The translations under genes and the position numbers were made by a program. A DNA stretch of 64,000 nt from Impatiens glandulifera (lineage: Eukaryota; Streptophyta; Magnoliopsida; Ericales; Balsaminaceae), in the NCBI RefSeq assembly GCF_907164915.1, contig NC_061864.1, forward strand, positions 11,601,889-11,665,888. Direction: 5' to 3'. How positions within the stretch are numbered: position 1 is the first letter of the stretch; every line of letters begins with the position of its first letter. The notes below the pieces were generated by a model. It did not search any database. It had not been told where the DNA came from and saw only the letters and a program-made list of their open reading frames with translations. Below are positions 34,662-46,776 of the stretch, piece after piece.

Positions 34662-35056
34662 TCCACATTTAAGGTTTTATCGATGTGAATTTACTGGCAT
34701 TTATTTAACTCACTTGTGTTCCTTGTCCCAAATCAGGCACTAAATATTATGTAGAACAAGATTAATATTTTATTCTAGCAGATTAATAAAGAGATGGTGA
34801 AAAATATATAGATGAAAAACCACATCTATTTGGTAATAATGTTAGTGGAAGTTAGATTAATTGAAGGAAAATGTATCAATGTTGAAATAATAAACAAATA
34901 TTGTATTTCACCCTAACAAAAAGTAAACAAACTAATAGTATTGCAATTTTATAAAAGAAAAAAATTGAAATATTTTATGAATGCATTAATAATAAATAAT
35001 CCATAATAATATAAGCATAACAAAATATATGTTAACAGTAGTAGTAACAAGTATGA
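34662..35056. other. Convergent 3' regions of TPK and the WD40 gene
   Basis: A 395-base AT-rich spacer holding both 3' UTRs. Nothing else is seen. Confidence 0.5.
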
Positions 35057-36811
35057 CTAATACGGCTGATGTCTTTTTATCCTGCGATCCTTTGAACTCT
35101 TGATTGGCAACCCACTTGATATCCAAGAAGAAGTAATACTATCAGATGATTTATCAGACAACCAACAACACAACCGACCATCCTCACCGCCAGTCCAGCC
35201 CAAAATGCTGCCATTGTCGATTTGGGATGCACTTCTTCCACTCATGGGCAGTATGGTCCTAACTACACCTGTGTGCCCACCTTGAAGAACAGCTTCTGGA
35301 GACCCTATTGCACCGGATCCTCCATAACTCACAGGAAAGTAACCCAACGTGCCTCCATTCGTACCGCCAATTGCCCATAAACAATCATCTTCTTTCGAGT
35401 AGTGACAATCCACAAAATAGTCCACCTACATCGTTCAGAACGTACAAAATCATTTATTTGGAACACATAAAAACTAAAACATATTTAATATAAGAAACAT
35501 ACCTGATCTAATGACCACTTATTAGATGCCAATGATCGAGCATCCTCAAAAAGAACCACATTACTTCCATCCTTCCAATCCCAAACACTAATTAAGCATC
35601 CCAAGAAAGAAAACCATAAGAACCAGGTTGCCCAATTTTTCAATCCAGAAATTGTTTCCAAATGGGCAACATGATGACAATCCAAATTCAAAGGAAACAA
35701 AACAAAACAAAATGCAATTTTTTACCTTAAAGTTTCAATATGTGTCAGACACCAAAGCTTCTCACCAAGAAATCCCACTCTAGCTATTGAGGTTCCAATA
35801 TTAATCACCTTTCATTGGTAGAGAATGAGCACAACCAAGATTATATATGCTTAAGTAGTAATATAATTGGAGCATTATTAACCTTTACTTACCGACTCTA
35901 AATGATCTTCATCATTTATATTCCCACTAGTATCAAAGTTACAAATCAACCCATCCATTGAAGCAGAGACAAGCCTGTTGTCTACGCCAGGTATAAAGTG
36001 AACCTACAGAAAAATCGCAACTCAAACTACAATGAAAAACATAACCAAAATCGAATTACTCATTACAAACTTACCTGGGTAACATCATCGATATGAGAAT
36101 CCTCCAAGCATGCAACCTGTTTCCTGGTCCTCCAATCCCAGAAGAATATCTACATAAAGCTTCTTCTTTCTATCAGTTATACTTATTACATCAAATCAAA
36201 TTTTACATATCTATGAACAAATAATAACCTCGGATTTGGTTCCAGCAGCTACAAGATTTCCACTTGTTCCCCCAAAAGAAAAACTGAAAATTTCTTGAGA
36301 AGGACCTGTATTCAAGCAAGACACCTGCCCTTTGCAAAAGGTAAACTAATAAGCACAAAATTATGGTGGGAGTTGGAAGAAGAAGAAGAAGAAAAAGAAC
36401 CTGCTGGAATGATCTAGTGTCCCAGGATCTGAGGGAGCCATCAGAAGAGCAAGAATGCAGGATATTCGAATTATCAGAAAAGGAGATATCATTGACATTG
36501 GATGTATGACCTTTACATTCTCCTAAGTAGTGACCTGTTGTAGGCGAGTATAGTTTTAGGTAATTCGTAGATAGAGACACCGCCATAAGAGACCAATCAT
36601 CCCTACCAAATCAGTTTGATTGTGAGGTTAGCCTCTTCAATTTACAGATCGGGAAAGAGAGAAAGAGAAGATATACATACTTGGAGGTGATTTGGAAAAC
36701 ATAATCGTCTCCAAAGTTGGTCTGGATTGTGCTCTTGAGTCCGCATCGTTTGAAAGAGTCGGGCTTTGGAATTGTTACAGCTTCTTCTACATCCATCTCC
36801 ATTGATTCCAT
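35057..36811 (-). CDS. WDR89-like WD40 repeat protein
   Basis: 383 residues in eight exons on the minus strand: 36811-36681, 36602-36401, 36324-36229, 36149-36075, 36003-35893, 35808-35726, 35587-35503, 35425-35057; all GT-AG with consistent phases. WD40 repeats are seen from about residue 44, for example GHTSNVNDISFSDNSNILHS…GSLRSWDTR, a second repeat ending IFFWDWRTRKQV, DDVTQVHFIPGVDNRLVSASMDG, and a last one ending GWTGGEDGRLCCW. Together they would form one beta-propeller. The overall pattern matches plant WD repeat-containing protein 89 homologues. The molecular role is not established; WD40 propellers act as protein-binding scaffolds. The C-terminus is basic (KSSKDRRIKRHQPY), which may aid nuclear localisation. 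Confidence 0.85.
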
Positions 36812-38216
36812 CTCTCAACAGAATATTTCTCCTTCTTAGGGTTTAAGCCTTACCCTAACTAGGTTAAGAAGAAGAAGGAGGGTAATCCAACCGAACGCCT
36901 CCCAAGAATTACTAAACTTTTCTTTTAGGTCCTCAATTAAAAAAAACAATAATTAATTAATTGCCATTAACTTTGTATGATTGTTCAATATGTATCATGT
37001 ACTTTTATTTGGACCATTTATGTTACTAAGCTTTTTTATACACTCAACTTTATTGAAACGTTAAATAATAATTATAGTCTATTCAAAATTACATAGAAAG
37101 AAAGAAATTTTAACATAAACAAAGAAATCATGATGAGTAAGTTTGATAATGTGTTGAACAATTTTATATATCTAAAAATTAGCATTAAACATATTTGTAA
37201 AATAATTAATTAAAATAAATCAAATACAAATGCCAACAAAATTTGTCCAAAGGATTACATATATTTTCTAATTCTGGCAGGTTAATCACACTTACACATC
37301 AACATTTTTTTTTCACAATTAAGGTGTTGTTTAATTTTGGATTATTTAAATAATAAAAATAAAAATAAATATTATTTTACTTTCTTTTTATTTATTAAAT
37401 CACTTGATTCATTAAATAAAATATTTTTTATTTAAAATTATAATTTTATTATATATAAATAATCTTTTAAGTCTTTTTATACCAAAAAAAAAAAAAAAAA
37501 AAAAAAATCTTCTCAAATTATCACAAATCAACTTAAATTATTTGATGATATGTTACAAATGGATATTTGAATAGTATTTTTAAAACTATATTTTTAAGTT
37601 CATTAACATTTATTAACTGATTAATATATTTTTACTCTAAACATGTTTTTTACCGATAAATATAATCTTGATCAATTTAACAAAATTTTGATCTTTTAAG
37701 TTAATTTAAATCATTAAATGATACATAACAAATTATAATCAATGTATTAAAAATTATTTAATAATTTTTTTTATAAGATATTATATTAATTAATGGAAAT
37801 CAATCAGCCCTGACTATATTATATTAAAAATAATAAAATAAATAATAATTTTTATTAAAAATAAAAATCTCCCATTTATCCTTTCTCTCCCCACCCACCC
37901 ACCCACCAACAATTCAGACCAGAAGATTAAATAATCAATAATCGGTTCGGTTCCGACCAGTGGGGTTAACGGACTAGTTTCATAAAAAGTGTAAAATATA
38001 GAAAGTGAGCACTACTTACTAAAACCACCAAAGAAAAAAACAGCAGCTTCAGATACAATATTTTCTTAAAAACATATTTAGAATTATCAAATTTTGATGG
38101 CATTCATAGGAAAAATAAGTTTTGTTGTATTCATGCATCCCAGAAAGAATATGTCATGCAGAATGAAATCATTAAAGTTCACTAAATTAAACCTCCAACA
38201 CCATTGTGGTACTCTT
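36812..38216. other. Intergenic region upstream of the WD40 gene
   Basis: AT-rich spacer with a poly(A) tract (37484-37507), a copy of the dispersed repeat head (37321-37350, GTTGTTTAATTTTGGATTAT) and a C-rich run (CCCACCCACCCACC, about 37892). No gene. The last part is the p23 gene 3' UTR. Confidence 0.45.
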
Positions 38217-39428
38217 TCAGCTCATGACCTCCTTAACAACCTCGTGTTGATCTGTCTTTGCTTCTGTTCCAACTTCATCATCATCTACAACGGCTAACAA
38301 GAAATTAACACAACACAACCGAAGTTGGTAAAGATATATCTCTCTATAGTCTATGCTATACCTTCATCACTATCATCATCATCATCATCCATGCCTCCTT
38401 CCATATCACCAAAATTCTGTTATAAACACAACATTATTAAGAGGGCGCGCACTTCCAATTCAATTTCCCAAAACTGATTAATCAAATCAGTCTATATATG
38501 TGGTCTTACCGAGAAATCCATGCCTCCCATGTCTAAATCGGCTGTGCCTAGTGATCAGTATATTTCAAATGTTACATATATAGCTAGCTAGTTCAAATTC
38601 ATTCAAAACAAATTAGATTAATTAATATTGGCAAGTACGTACGTACCTGTATCCTGATCATCATCTTCATCCACCCATTTGTCCCAATCTACTTTCACAT
38701 TGTGAGGCGTCTTTCCATCTCCTCGCAGAAGTTTCTTCCACCATTTTATTTCGACTTTCTCCAATACACAAAATATACCCCTCACACCAACACTAATTTT
38801 GCTTTTCTGTGGGGAGATAGATCAAATGCAATGATGGTTCTTCATGAGAATACATATATGTATATAACCATCTAAAAGAGATATCGCGTTGCTTCAATGA
38901 TCAAAGTATTGTTAATTACCTCGACATTAACCTCATCAAAAAGATCCAATGTTAATTCATAATTCAGGCTTTCAGGTCCAGCAGTACCAGAGAATGTAAA
39001 AAGTCCTTGAGGATCAAGATTAATATTGGCATTTTTAGAATCTGGCAATTCCACAGTCATATAAACCTTATCCTGCCTTTGAGCCCACTTCACCTCAGGG
39101 TGTCGACTGAAACACATTGAATAAATTTCAGAAACAAATAATTCAATTGCATGCTTGGACAGTACTAATCATCGCCGGGCCGGGTTATCTATATATATAT
39201 ATATCTCCTTCATCAACTATGAAAAGCAAGCATATATATGATTATGTAGCATCATGTGTTCTCATGATCAGGTGTTTTAAAATTTAAAGAACGTAAAGGA
39301 TGCATTGCATAAAAACACATGTGATATAAAAGAGACGAAGATGTGCACTCAATTTGAAACTTAATAAAATGACGAACCGTATACATGAGGGAGGATACTT
39401 AGATTAATTAATACAGACCAAACCTCAT
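38217..39428 (-). CDS. p23-type HSP90 co-chaperone
   Basis: 173 residues in six exons on the minus strand: 39428-39424 (ATG plus two bases), 39106-38920, 38806-38647, 38547-38510, 38416-38362, 38293-38217. The CS domain (about residues 2-90; RHPEVKWAQRQDKVYMTVELPDSK, LYELTLDLFDEVNVE-type strands) binds HSP90 and slows its ATPase. The conserved KVDWDKWVDEDDD motif follows at about 108-118. The tail is short, with MGGMDFSNFGDMEGGM, a run of six Asp and an acidic end EVVKEVMS. Arabidopsis p23-1 has a longer Gly/Met-rich tail, so this copy has a compact version. The start is fixed by the five-base first coding exon, which supplies Met-Ser and splices to RHPEVKW. Confidence 0.9.
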
Positions 39429-39627
39429 CGTCTGTCTTCCTTAGATGATGATGATTATGATTATGTACGAACAACAAATGATGCCCTCAAAAAAACCCTA
39501 AAGATCACACCCTTCCTACCACCTGCAAACTCAGATCTTAGAATAAACACTAATAATAGAATCATGCAACTTATTGCAAGTCTACAGATCTTAGTCATAT
39601 TTTAATAATTTTTTTATCAAAACATAA

Positions 39628-39698
39628 GCGCATCTGGTGTAGTGGTATCATAGTACCCTCCCACGGTACTGACCGGGGTTCGATTCCCCGGATGCGCA
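39628..39698 (+). tRNA. tRNA-Gly (anticodon CCC)
   Basis: 71-base nuclear tRNA gene without intron. The acceptor stem GCGCATC pairs with GATGCGC (39691-39697), discriminator A at 39698. The anticodon stem is GTACC/GGTAC, with loop CTCCCAC and anticodon CCC at 39660-39662. The T stem-loop is CGGGG-TTCGATT-CCCCG. A T run at 39704-39709 fits a Pol III terminator. CCA is not encoded. Confidence 0.95.
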
Positions 39699-40167
39699 TT
39701 CTCTTTTTTGAAAAAATCTCTGATTGTCGTTATTGCTTTCACTCTAAGTTAATTATTGCGTGCAAATCAAACAAACAGCTCTTCTTCATTCCATTTAAGT
39801 TTGGCTCACAATTTTAATATACAAAAATGAAAATAATTTCTTTATTTTTTGTTATGCTTTGCTGATATATACCCGAATTCAAATCCTATAACAAAACCAA
39901 AAGAAATCTAGAAGACAGAACTTAAAAAGAAAGAAATCATTAAAGGTTTGGTTTATGTATTCACATCATCATCAATATTCCATAGAGTATTTAGAGTAGT
40001 TGTCCCCGTGTTGCTTCATAATGTTATTATTAAACATGAGCGGAAGGAAGCAGAGTAGTAAATCATTGATTTGGCCAACACTATGGTCAAATATTTACAA
40101 CATTTCATTAAGAAAGAACATTGACAATAACAACATAAGTATCATCATCAGAGAAGCAAGCACCGCG
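39699..40167. other. Spacer between tRNA-Gly and the ATG18 gene end
   Basis: The Pol III terminator T run, then AT-rich sequence and the ATG18 3' UTR. No other feature. Confidence 0.5.
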
Positions 40168-42711
40168 CTAGAAGGCTTCGTCGGGTTTGAGGAAGTTGTG
40201 ATATTCCAACTGAGTCATCTCTCCCCCATTTGTTGGATCGTACTGGCACCGGTAGAAGCTGTTGCATGCATTTCATACATTAATTCATTTCTCATTGTTT
40301 CACGTGACACATATCAAATAACTAACTATTCAATCAACTTTACCAAATCATCAAACCAACTCTCTAATGTCTTCTTTCAAATAACCTTGAATATTTTGAA
40401 AAATAACCCCAAGATCAAACAAGGTGAATATGTAATTACAGACACCCTGCTAACCCCATTTGGGCTGACATAAAATATTAAACTCATACTCTTTTATGCT
40501 TAACTTGAAGAAGACTGATAGAAAGAGAAGATCACAAGGAATTCATAGTGAAACCAGCATAGGAAATGCAAGGTATAAAAAGAACCCAATATTTGAAACA
40601 ACCTTGTTTGATCTAGGGTTATTTGAATAACCAAGTGGTTATTTTCAAACAACCTTGTTTGATGTAGATTATGAAAAATCATGTTATTTGGGGTTATTTG
40701 AGTATACATATATAATCAGTAATAAATTCAAAACTGTTGATGATTTGAAATTAGGTTATTTGGAGATAATCCACATCAAACAATCTCTTGGTCAAATTAG
40801 GCAATTACTAGGCACACATAACTAATTACCCACTCACCTTCCGTCCAGGCCCAGAATTACAACAGTGTTTCTTTGGTGACCAAAAGCAACAATATATTGA
40901 GAACCTTCAGGTAAGCGAAACTGAGCAACAGACCATTCAGAGCTGAAATACTTGGGCAATACACCTGGAGAAGGAATATATACATAAACCACAACTTTCA
41001 AATTCTTAACCAATAAAAAACAGTGTTTTCGAATCAAAAGAAAAACCAAGATACAGGTCAATGAAAATAAATTACAAAGAAGTCATTGAGCTAACAAGTC
41101 AGGAAACTCAATCTCTTCTAGAGGATGTCACTAAAACAAACAAGATGAAGTTTCCTTTTTTTTTTAAAAAAAATGGAAACAAAATGAAGTTTCTTTATAA
41201 CTATATAAAGTAAAATGATAGTGAACAAAGGAATCAACAAATCTTGGCTAAGTGGATATAAGTAGAAAGGAAATTATCATCTTAACCAACCAAGCTGCCA
41301 AATCAATAAGACTTCAAGCAATGTGTATATTAGGCAGTGACTAAATGAAAACAAGGGACTTCTCATGAACTCTTTGTAGGGTTGTAGCACCTTACCCTTA
41401 ATGAAAGAAAGTGATGAAATGGGTGATGAAACAGTCTGAACAGTGTCAGACACTCCTTGAGGCCTTTCAGTTCTTAAGTTTCCCATATCAATTTTAAGGT
41501 TGAAAACATGGACAGTGCCTTTATCGCTTGATACAGCCAGCCATTGAGCAGTTGAAGAAAATGCAAGACTATATATTTCTGCTCTATCTGCACCGCGTCT
41601 AACCTGAATTGCATAATCACATGATGTCAATAACACTAGTGATCCTAGAGACTTACTTAACCCTAACTAACCAGGAAACCAATTATTGATCAAGTGAAAC
41701 AAGAACTAGTCCATCTTTTAAACTTGGATTTGTCCTTAATTAGTCCATCTTTAAATGAGTGTGATCAATCTATCCATAACTATCCCAAGATAGTACCACT
41801 TTACACAATAATGCTTCATTATGATGGAGCATATGGAATGCAAGTCAACTTACCTCTTGCAACAATGATCCATCGGACGTATTGAAAATCCTCACAAGAG
41901 TTCCCTTTGTGCTAGCTGTGGCAAGCATGCTTCCATCCTGAGTCAGAGCAAAACAAGCAATTCTTGAATCATGAGCCATAATGAACCTTGTCCGCCTGGA
42001 GGTATAATGCTCAACTCTCACTTGCCCCTTCTGTAAACCCGGGCAAACCAGCACAAAGGTTCCGGCAGCTTGAGATACCGAGCATAGACCTTTAGGATTC
42101 ACAGTCGTCTCAATTTGATGCAACATTCTCAAGTCGGCAAAATTGTATACAAAGATTTTCTGCTCAAGAACAACCATAATCCGATCCCTCCTAAGCCGAA
42201 CTCCTCGAACCTCCGACCGGAATGACAACTCCCCGATGCACCGACTCTGATGATCATCCCAAATCATAACCTTATTCAACGGATAGCGCGGATCCGGCCC
42301 TCCACCGACCAATGCGAGTATATTGCAGCGAAAAAGCATCTCCACTGTACCGACACCGCCTCCATGGTCAAAATCTCTACGGAATATCTCACGTAAGGGA
42401 TCGCAATTGTAAATCCTGAATCCTCGATCGGTGCCGGTGGCGAAACAACCGTGATCTTGATTGAAAGAGACGTGAAGAAGCGAGAGAGAAGGAAGGCAAG
42501 ACCGATCTTGGAGATCGTGAGTAGGGCTTGAACATAGAACGGGAGTAGCTTGAGGATAAGGGTCCTGTGAGGGCGCCTCGTTCCCATCCTCCTGGACGGC
42601 GGCGGTAGGTTCCGGTTGCATCATCGCCGGAGAGAGATTGGAATGGTTTGGAGAAAGATCGGATTCGGGGTGCTCGCTCCGTGGAGAGGACAGGGTAGAG
42701 ACAGTAGCCAT
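40168..42711 (-). CDS. ATG18A: ATG18a-type autophagy protein (PROPPIN)
   Basis: 427 residues in four exons on the minus strand: 42711-41854, 41603-41396, 40964-40838, 40258-40168; phases agree. A variable N-terminus (about 1-75) is followed by a seven-bladed WD40-type propeller: [24 protein letters not shown], the [21 protein letters not shown] repeat, then VRRG at 287-290, the plant form of the L/FRRG motif whose two arginines bind PI3P and PI(3,5)P2. The C-terminus is [15 protein letters not shown]18 proteins bind phagophore membranes and work with ATG2 in autophagosome growth. Intron 3 (579 bases) holds copies of the dispersed short repeat. Assignment to the ATG18a subgroup rests on overall similarity. 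Confidence 0.92.
40378..40792. repeat. Cluster of dispersed short repeats in ATG18a intron 3
   Basis: Repeat ends occur four times, in both orientations: AATAACCCCAAGATCAAACA (about 40402), AACAACCTTGTTTGATCTAG (about 40598), AACAACCTTGTTTGATGTAG (about 40648) and ATAATCCACATCAAACAATC (about 40766). This looks like one element inserted into another of the same family. Confidence 0.5.
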
Positions 42712-44796
42712 GGTATGTATTCCTTTAGCAAGAAGGAAGGAAAGAAGAAAGGAAAGGATTTTCTTAGCTTCTCTTTCTTTTGTAGGACGATTTTGTCCTT
42801 TTTTTCTATGAAGTTTCCTCTACTTGTATTATATTATGATACAAGTAAGATCAAAGTTTTCCAAATCTCATAAAATAACTATACTATTCATTATATAGAA
42901 AACAATTAATTATACATTTATTTGACAACCTAAAATGGTGAACCATCTCCTGTATATATTAAACTATGGAACGATTAAATTTATGTTCGAATTTTGTAAT
43001 TACAATTTAGATATTTTATTGTTAAAGTTATAAAAATAAGTCTTATTATTATGACTTAAAGTTATAAAAATCGGACTTGTTATTGTTAAAGTTTTGTCTT
43101 AACATTCGTAAACATTATCAACTTTATTATCTACGTGTTATAAATAAATAAAATATATATCACTAATTAACTACCGAATTTCAGCGAAACGATAGTTTTA
43201 ACTACCAACTTCTGAAATTTAATAGTCATTTAATTCGTTGAAATTCGATTGATATTAATTTTTTATTTATTTATAAATGTTACGTATATAATAAATTATT
43301 CATGCTTTAAAATAAAATTTAGTTTGGTATAAGTTTAATAATAAATAGCTCCATTTTTTATAAATATTTAATTTAATTGAAAAAGATCTTAACAATTACA
43401 GTGAAACCCTTCTTATTCTCATTATATGAGGATAAAAGGAATCCAAAATCTTAATTAATCCTAATAAACGATAAAGAGTCTCAACTCTCAATCTAACATA
43501 TTTTAAATATAACATTAAACAATTATATATTTATATATTATTTTTAAAAAATATTAATAAATAGAAATTACATTAGTCTCTAATCGATATTCAGACTTGG
43601 ACATGATCAAAGCATCGCCCTTCTACTTTGTTTTTAAATCAATTTTGTTTATTTAGTATTAAATATTTAATTTGTTGAATTATATTTTTGTAATATTTCA
43701 TTAGGCTTAACCTATTCAACAATAAACTTTCATTCAATTATTAACAATGACTTTGTTATAAAAAAGTCACATTCTTAATTAAGAATACATGTGTTTTATC
43801 ATAAAAATTGGAACACATTATTAGTATTGTTTACTCATTTGCAGATTAAATTTATTGGGGGTGGATTCCACTAATACCATAAATATTTAATAATTTTATA
43901 TTAGGTAAGTATAAATGTTGACTAGAGTTAATAATAATTCATGTAAATGGACATTTTATGTATTGTTATAATATGTTAATTCAAATGTAATTATATATCC
44001 ACAATATTAAAACAAATAATTGACTCTGACTAGTTTAATTACATGTATATTCGTCTTGTTTTATAAGAATATATATAATTTATGTACAATACATATAAAA
44101 CTTTTTTTTTTGCACAGCAAGTAACAATTATAATTTTAAATATAGTAAATTATTGAAATTTGAATACATTATCTATAAATAGAACTTGATGTTTTCATAA
44201 ATCCTTTTCATTGCACAATTGTTGGTACTTTTGAAAATTTTATTATTTCTTATGTATTTTCCTAATAATATATTTTTTTTTTTCATTTTAAAATGTTTAT
44301 TAAAAAATATTACTTTCATTATGAATTTCTCAGGGATTGTTTGATGTGAGGTTATTTAAAAATAATTAGATTATTTTGAAAATTATATTGTTTATTAAAA
44401 AGAGTAATTTTGAGCTAAAATACTAAAATAAGAATAATTTGATAATTAATATGATTTAATGAAATAATTGAAATCTTGATACTTGTCCTTTATCGATTTT
44501 AGTTATTTTATTTTCAATAATCTCAATCAATTGAGTTGTATTTTAAAATTTTGGTAATTGAATATCTTTTTATTTCTATTTATTCAACAATTAGACAATA
44601 TAATGGTAATATAATAGTAATTGTACTAAATTCTATCCATTATGTGTAATATTCTGAATCATCTAAGATTATGGAGATCATAAATATTAATTTGTTATGA
44701 GTATAAGAATACTCACTCATTCATAAAATATTAAAATAAATCTAGCTAGTTAAGAACATTCGAGAAATTCATTCGCACCCACTCATGGAAGTATAG
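42712..44796. other. AT-rich intergenic region
   Basis: ATG18a leader (about 42712-42790, AAGGAAGG-rich), then about 2 kb of very AT-rich DNA with one repeat head (GATTGTTTGATGTGAGGTTA, about 44336). No gene is seen. Confidence 0.5.
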
Positions 44797-45123
44797 ATGA
44801 TGTCTGATCTTCTTCTAATTGCTTTCATTGCCACACTTCTTGTGAAAGTAGTATTCTTTATTTTTGTTCAATTTCTGGTAATCCCAAAACACATTAATAA
44901 TGGTGTAGAAGAAGAAAGCAATTCCATTGATATTGGAGATCTAGATCCAGAACAAGATCAACATTTCAACCGCAATAAACTTACCCTCAATTATATACAC
45001 AATAATGAACAGAGAGACAACAAAGAATCAATGTCTCCAAAAGAGAAAGATGATTGTATAATGGCTACTACATGTCACCAACCATTGGAAGAGGATAACA
45101 AATTAATTTTAGTTTGTGTTTAA
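44797..45123 (+). CDS. Hypothetical small protein with one N-terminal membrane segment
   Basis: 108 codons starting with two Met codons. Residues about 4-30 (LLLIAFIATLLVKVVFFIFV) form a strong membrane or signal-anchor segment; the rest is hydrophilic, Asn- and Glu/Asp-rich, with many charged residues. I do not recognise the family. A tiny upstream ATG frame (at about 44785) ends just before the start. The surroundings are AT-rich with no clear splice sites, and a chance frame is possible, though the composition differs from the surrounding spacer. The next genes are far away, so context gives no clue. Confidence 0.4.
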   Translation: MMSDLLLIAFIATLLVKVVFFIFVQFLVIPKHINNGVEEESNSIDIGDLDPEQDQHFNRNKLTLNYIHNNEQRDNKESMSPKEKDDCIMATTCHQPLEEDNKLILVCV

Positions 45124-45629
45124 GATGGTGTTGTACTGAGTATTGAGAGTGTAAGAATTTTTATTTATGTATTTTTTAGATTAATTTGGACATTTGAATT
45201 TTGGGATAAATTTGGTAGTTATGTATATATATATATTATTTTATAAAAACAATGATTTTGCATTTTCTTCGAAATTTGACTAATCATTGCAAGTTAAGTA
45301 CATAATCAGCTAAAAAACTCAACGATTTCGCATTTTCTTCGAAATTCGATTAATCTATGCCAGTTAAGTACCTAATTAGCTAAAAAAACCCAACTAATTT
45401 AGCCAGACGTGTAACATGACAATGACATGTTCAAATTCAAGACTTCAGAAAACCGGAGATATATTAATATTGACTTGAAATATCTATGTAATATTATAAA
45501 ATATAAAACTCAATAAAGTAGTTGAGATAAAAGAATGGTTGTATAAGACAACAAATGTTAAAGAATTCGATTCTCACATAAAACATATTAAATTAAAGTG
45601 AAGTTCATATAATATTGGAGTCATGCTAG

Positions 45630-45663
<34 letters not shown>

Positions 45664-46776
45664 ACTTGTAAAATATAGTATTAGAGTGTAATATTTCATC
45701 CTACTAAACAAATAATGAGCAAATGTGGATTAATTGAATGTATATTTAGTAAAAAAATTAATTATATTCAACTGATTTAATATCACATATATATATTAAA
45801 AACAATATATTTATCAACAATATATATAAAACTTATTTATTTGCACAACTAATATAGTATTTTTATTTTTTTTAGATCGATGTTAGTATAACTAAATTTT
45901 TTAAAATCTTATGATTTTATGATTTCAAAAAGATTAACGAGTCGATTTAACTCTTAAATAGATAATAAGATTTTACACTTTTAAATTTACAATAATAAGA
46001 TTTTACGATTTTATACAATTTTATATTTTAAAAAAATCAATTTTATATTTATAAATAACAAAATGTTATTATTTATTCAAATAAATAAATAAATATAATT
46101 AATTTTATAAATATAATTTTTTATAGTGTTATTTATTTATTATTTTTTAATATATAAATTTTTAAAATTAGTTAGATATAAAATATTTAATTATATATAT
46201 ATATATTATAATAATATGAGAATGATTAATATTTTTTTTTAAAAATTAAATTTGTATAATTTAAAATAAACTCTAAATTTGAGAAGCTTATACCTTAGTA
46301 ATAATTTTATGTAAATTTTCAATTTTAAAAGTATTAAGCATAAATAATCAGCATGAAGTTTAATTAGTTCTACATTTGTGAATTCTAGCCCATTATTTTA
46401 AGTATATGGGCTCAAGGATACAAATATTATAGTGTAGTATATTACTCAATAACTGGGCTGTCTTATTTTAGCAGCAAACTGTAATAAGAAAAAAATATAT
46501 AAAATAGTTAATTAATCAAAATTCTCAAATTCCTACTAAAACTTGTTTCTTCCTAGTCCAATATGTGTTTTTCGAATTTCTTCATTTTTGTGTAAAAACA
46601 AAATTTCCAAATTGTTGATCAACTTTTTACAACAAACTTGGTAATTGTATTATTTTCTAAGAAATTCTTTTTTTCCACCTCTCATAACTAACTTCGGGTC
46701 ATGACTAGAGCCGGATCACTTAGGCCGTGCTGACACAAGACACAGCACGCCATGGTGGATGGTCAATGTTACGTTG
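45124..46776. other. AT-rich region before the nested LTR elements
   Basis: Mostly AT-rich with no gene. It contains a possible SINE (45506-45656) and, next to the outer LTR element, a GC-richer piece with the palindromic words CCGTGCTG and CAGCACG (about 46716-46748) that may be another eroded element. Confidence 0.45.
45506..45656 (+). mobile_element. Possible tRNA-derived SINE ending in poly(T)
   Basis: A box-B-like word ATTCGATTC (45567-45575) lies downstream of a weak box-A-like stretch (TTGAGATAAAAGAATGG, about 45522), and the unit ends in 27 T residues (45630-45656), as some plant SINEs do. The word TAAAATATA occurs just before (about 45497) and after (about 45669) and could be a target-site duplication, but this is weak in AT-rich DNA. 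Confidence 0.35.

Noticed and set aside
40000..40473. 157-codon plus-strand frame at 40000-40473
   Set aside because: Overlaps the last ATG18a exon in antisense and its intron repeats; no family resemblance and probably not from an ATG.
41694..41885. Plus-strand frame in ATG18a intron 1
   Set aside because: Intron sequence running into antisense of exon 1; no support.
30690..46750. Similar GTGCTG/CAGCACG palindromic words at about 30690-30715 and 46716-46748 as one transposon family
   Set aside because: The shared stretch is too short and no matching ends were found; left as a weak hint only.
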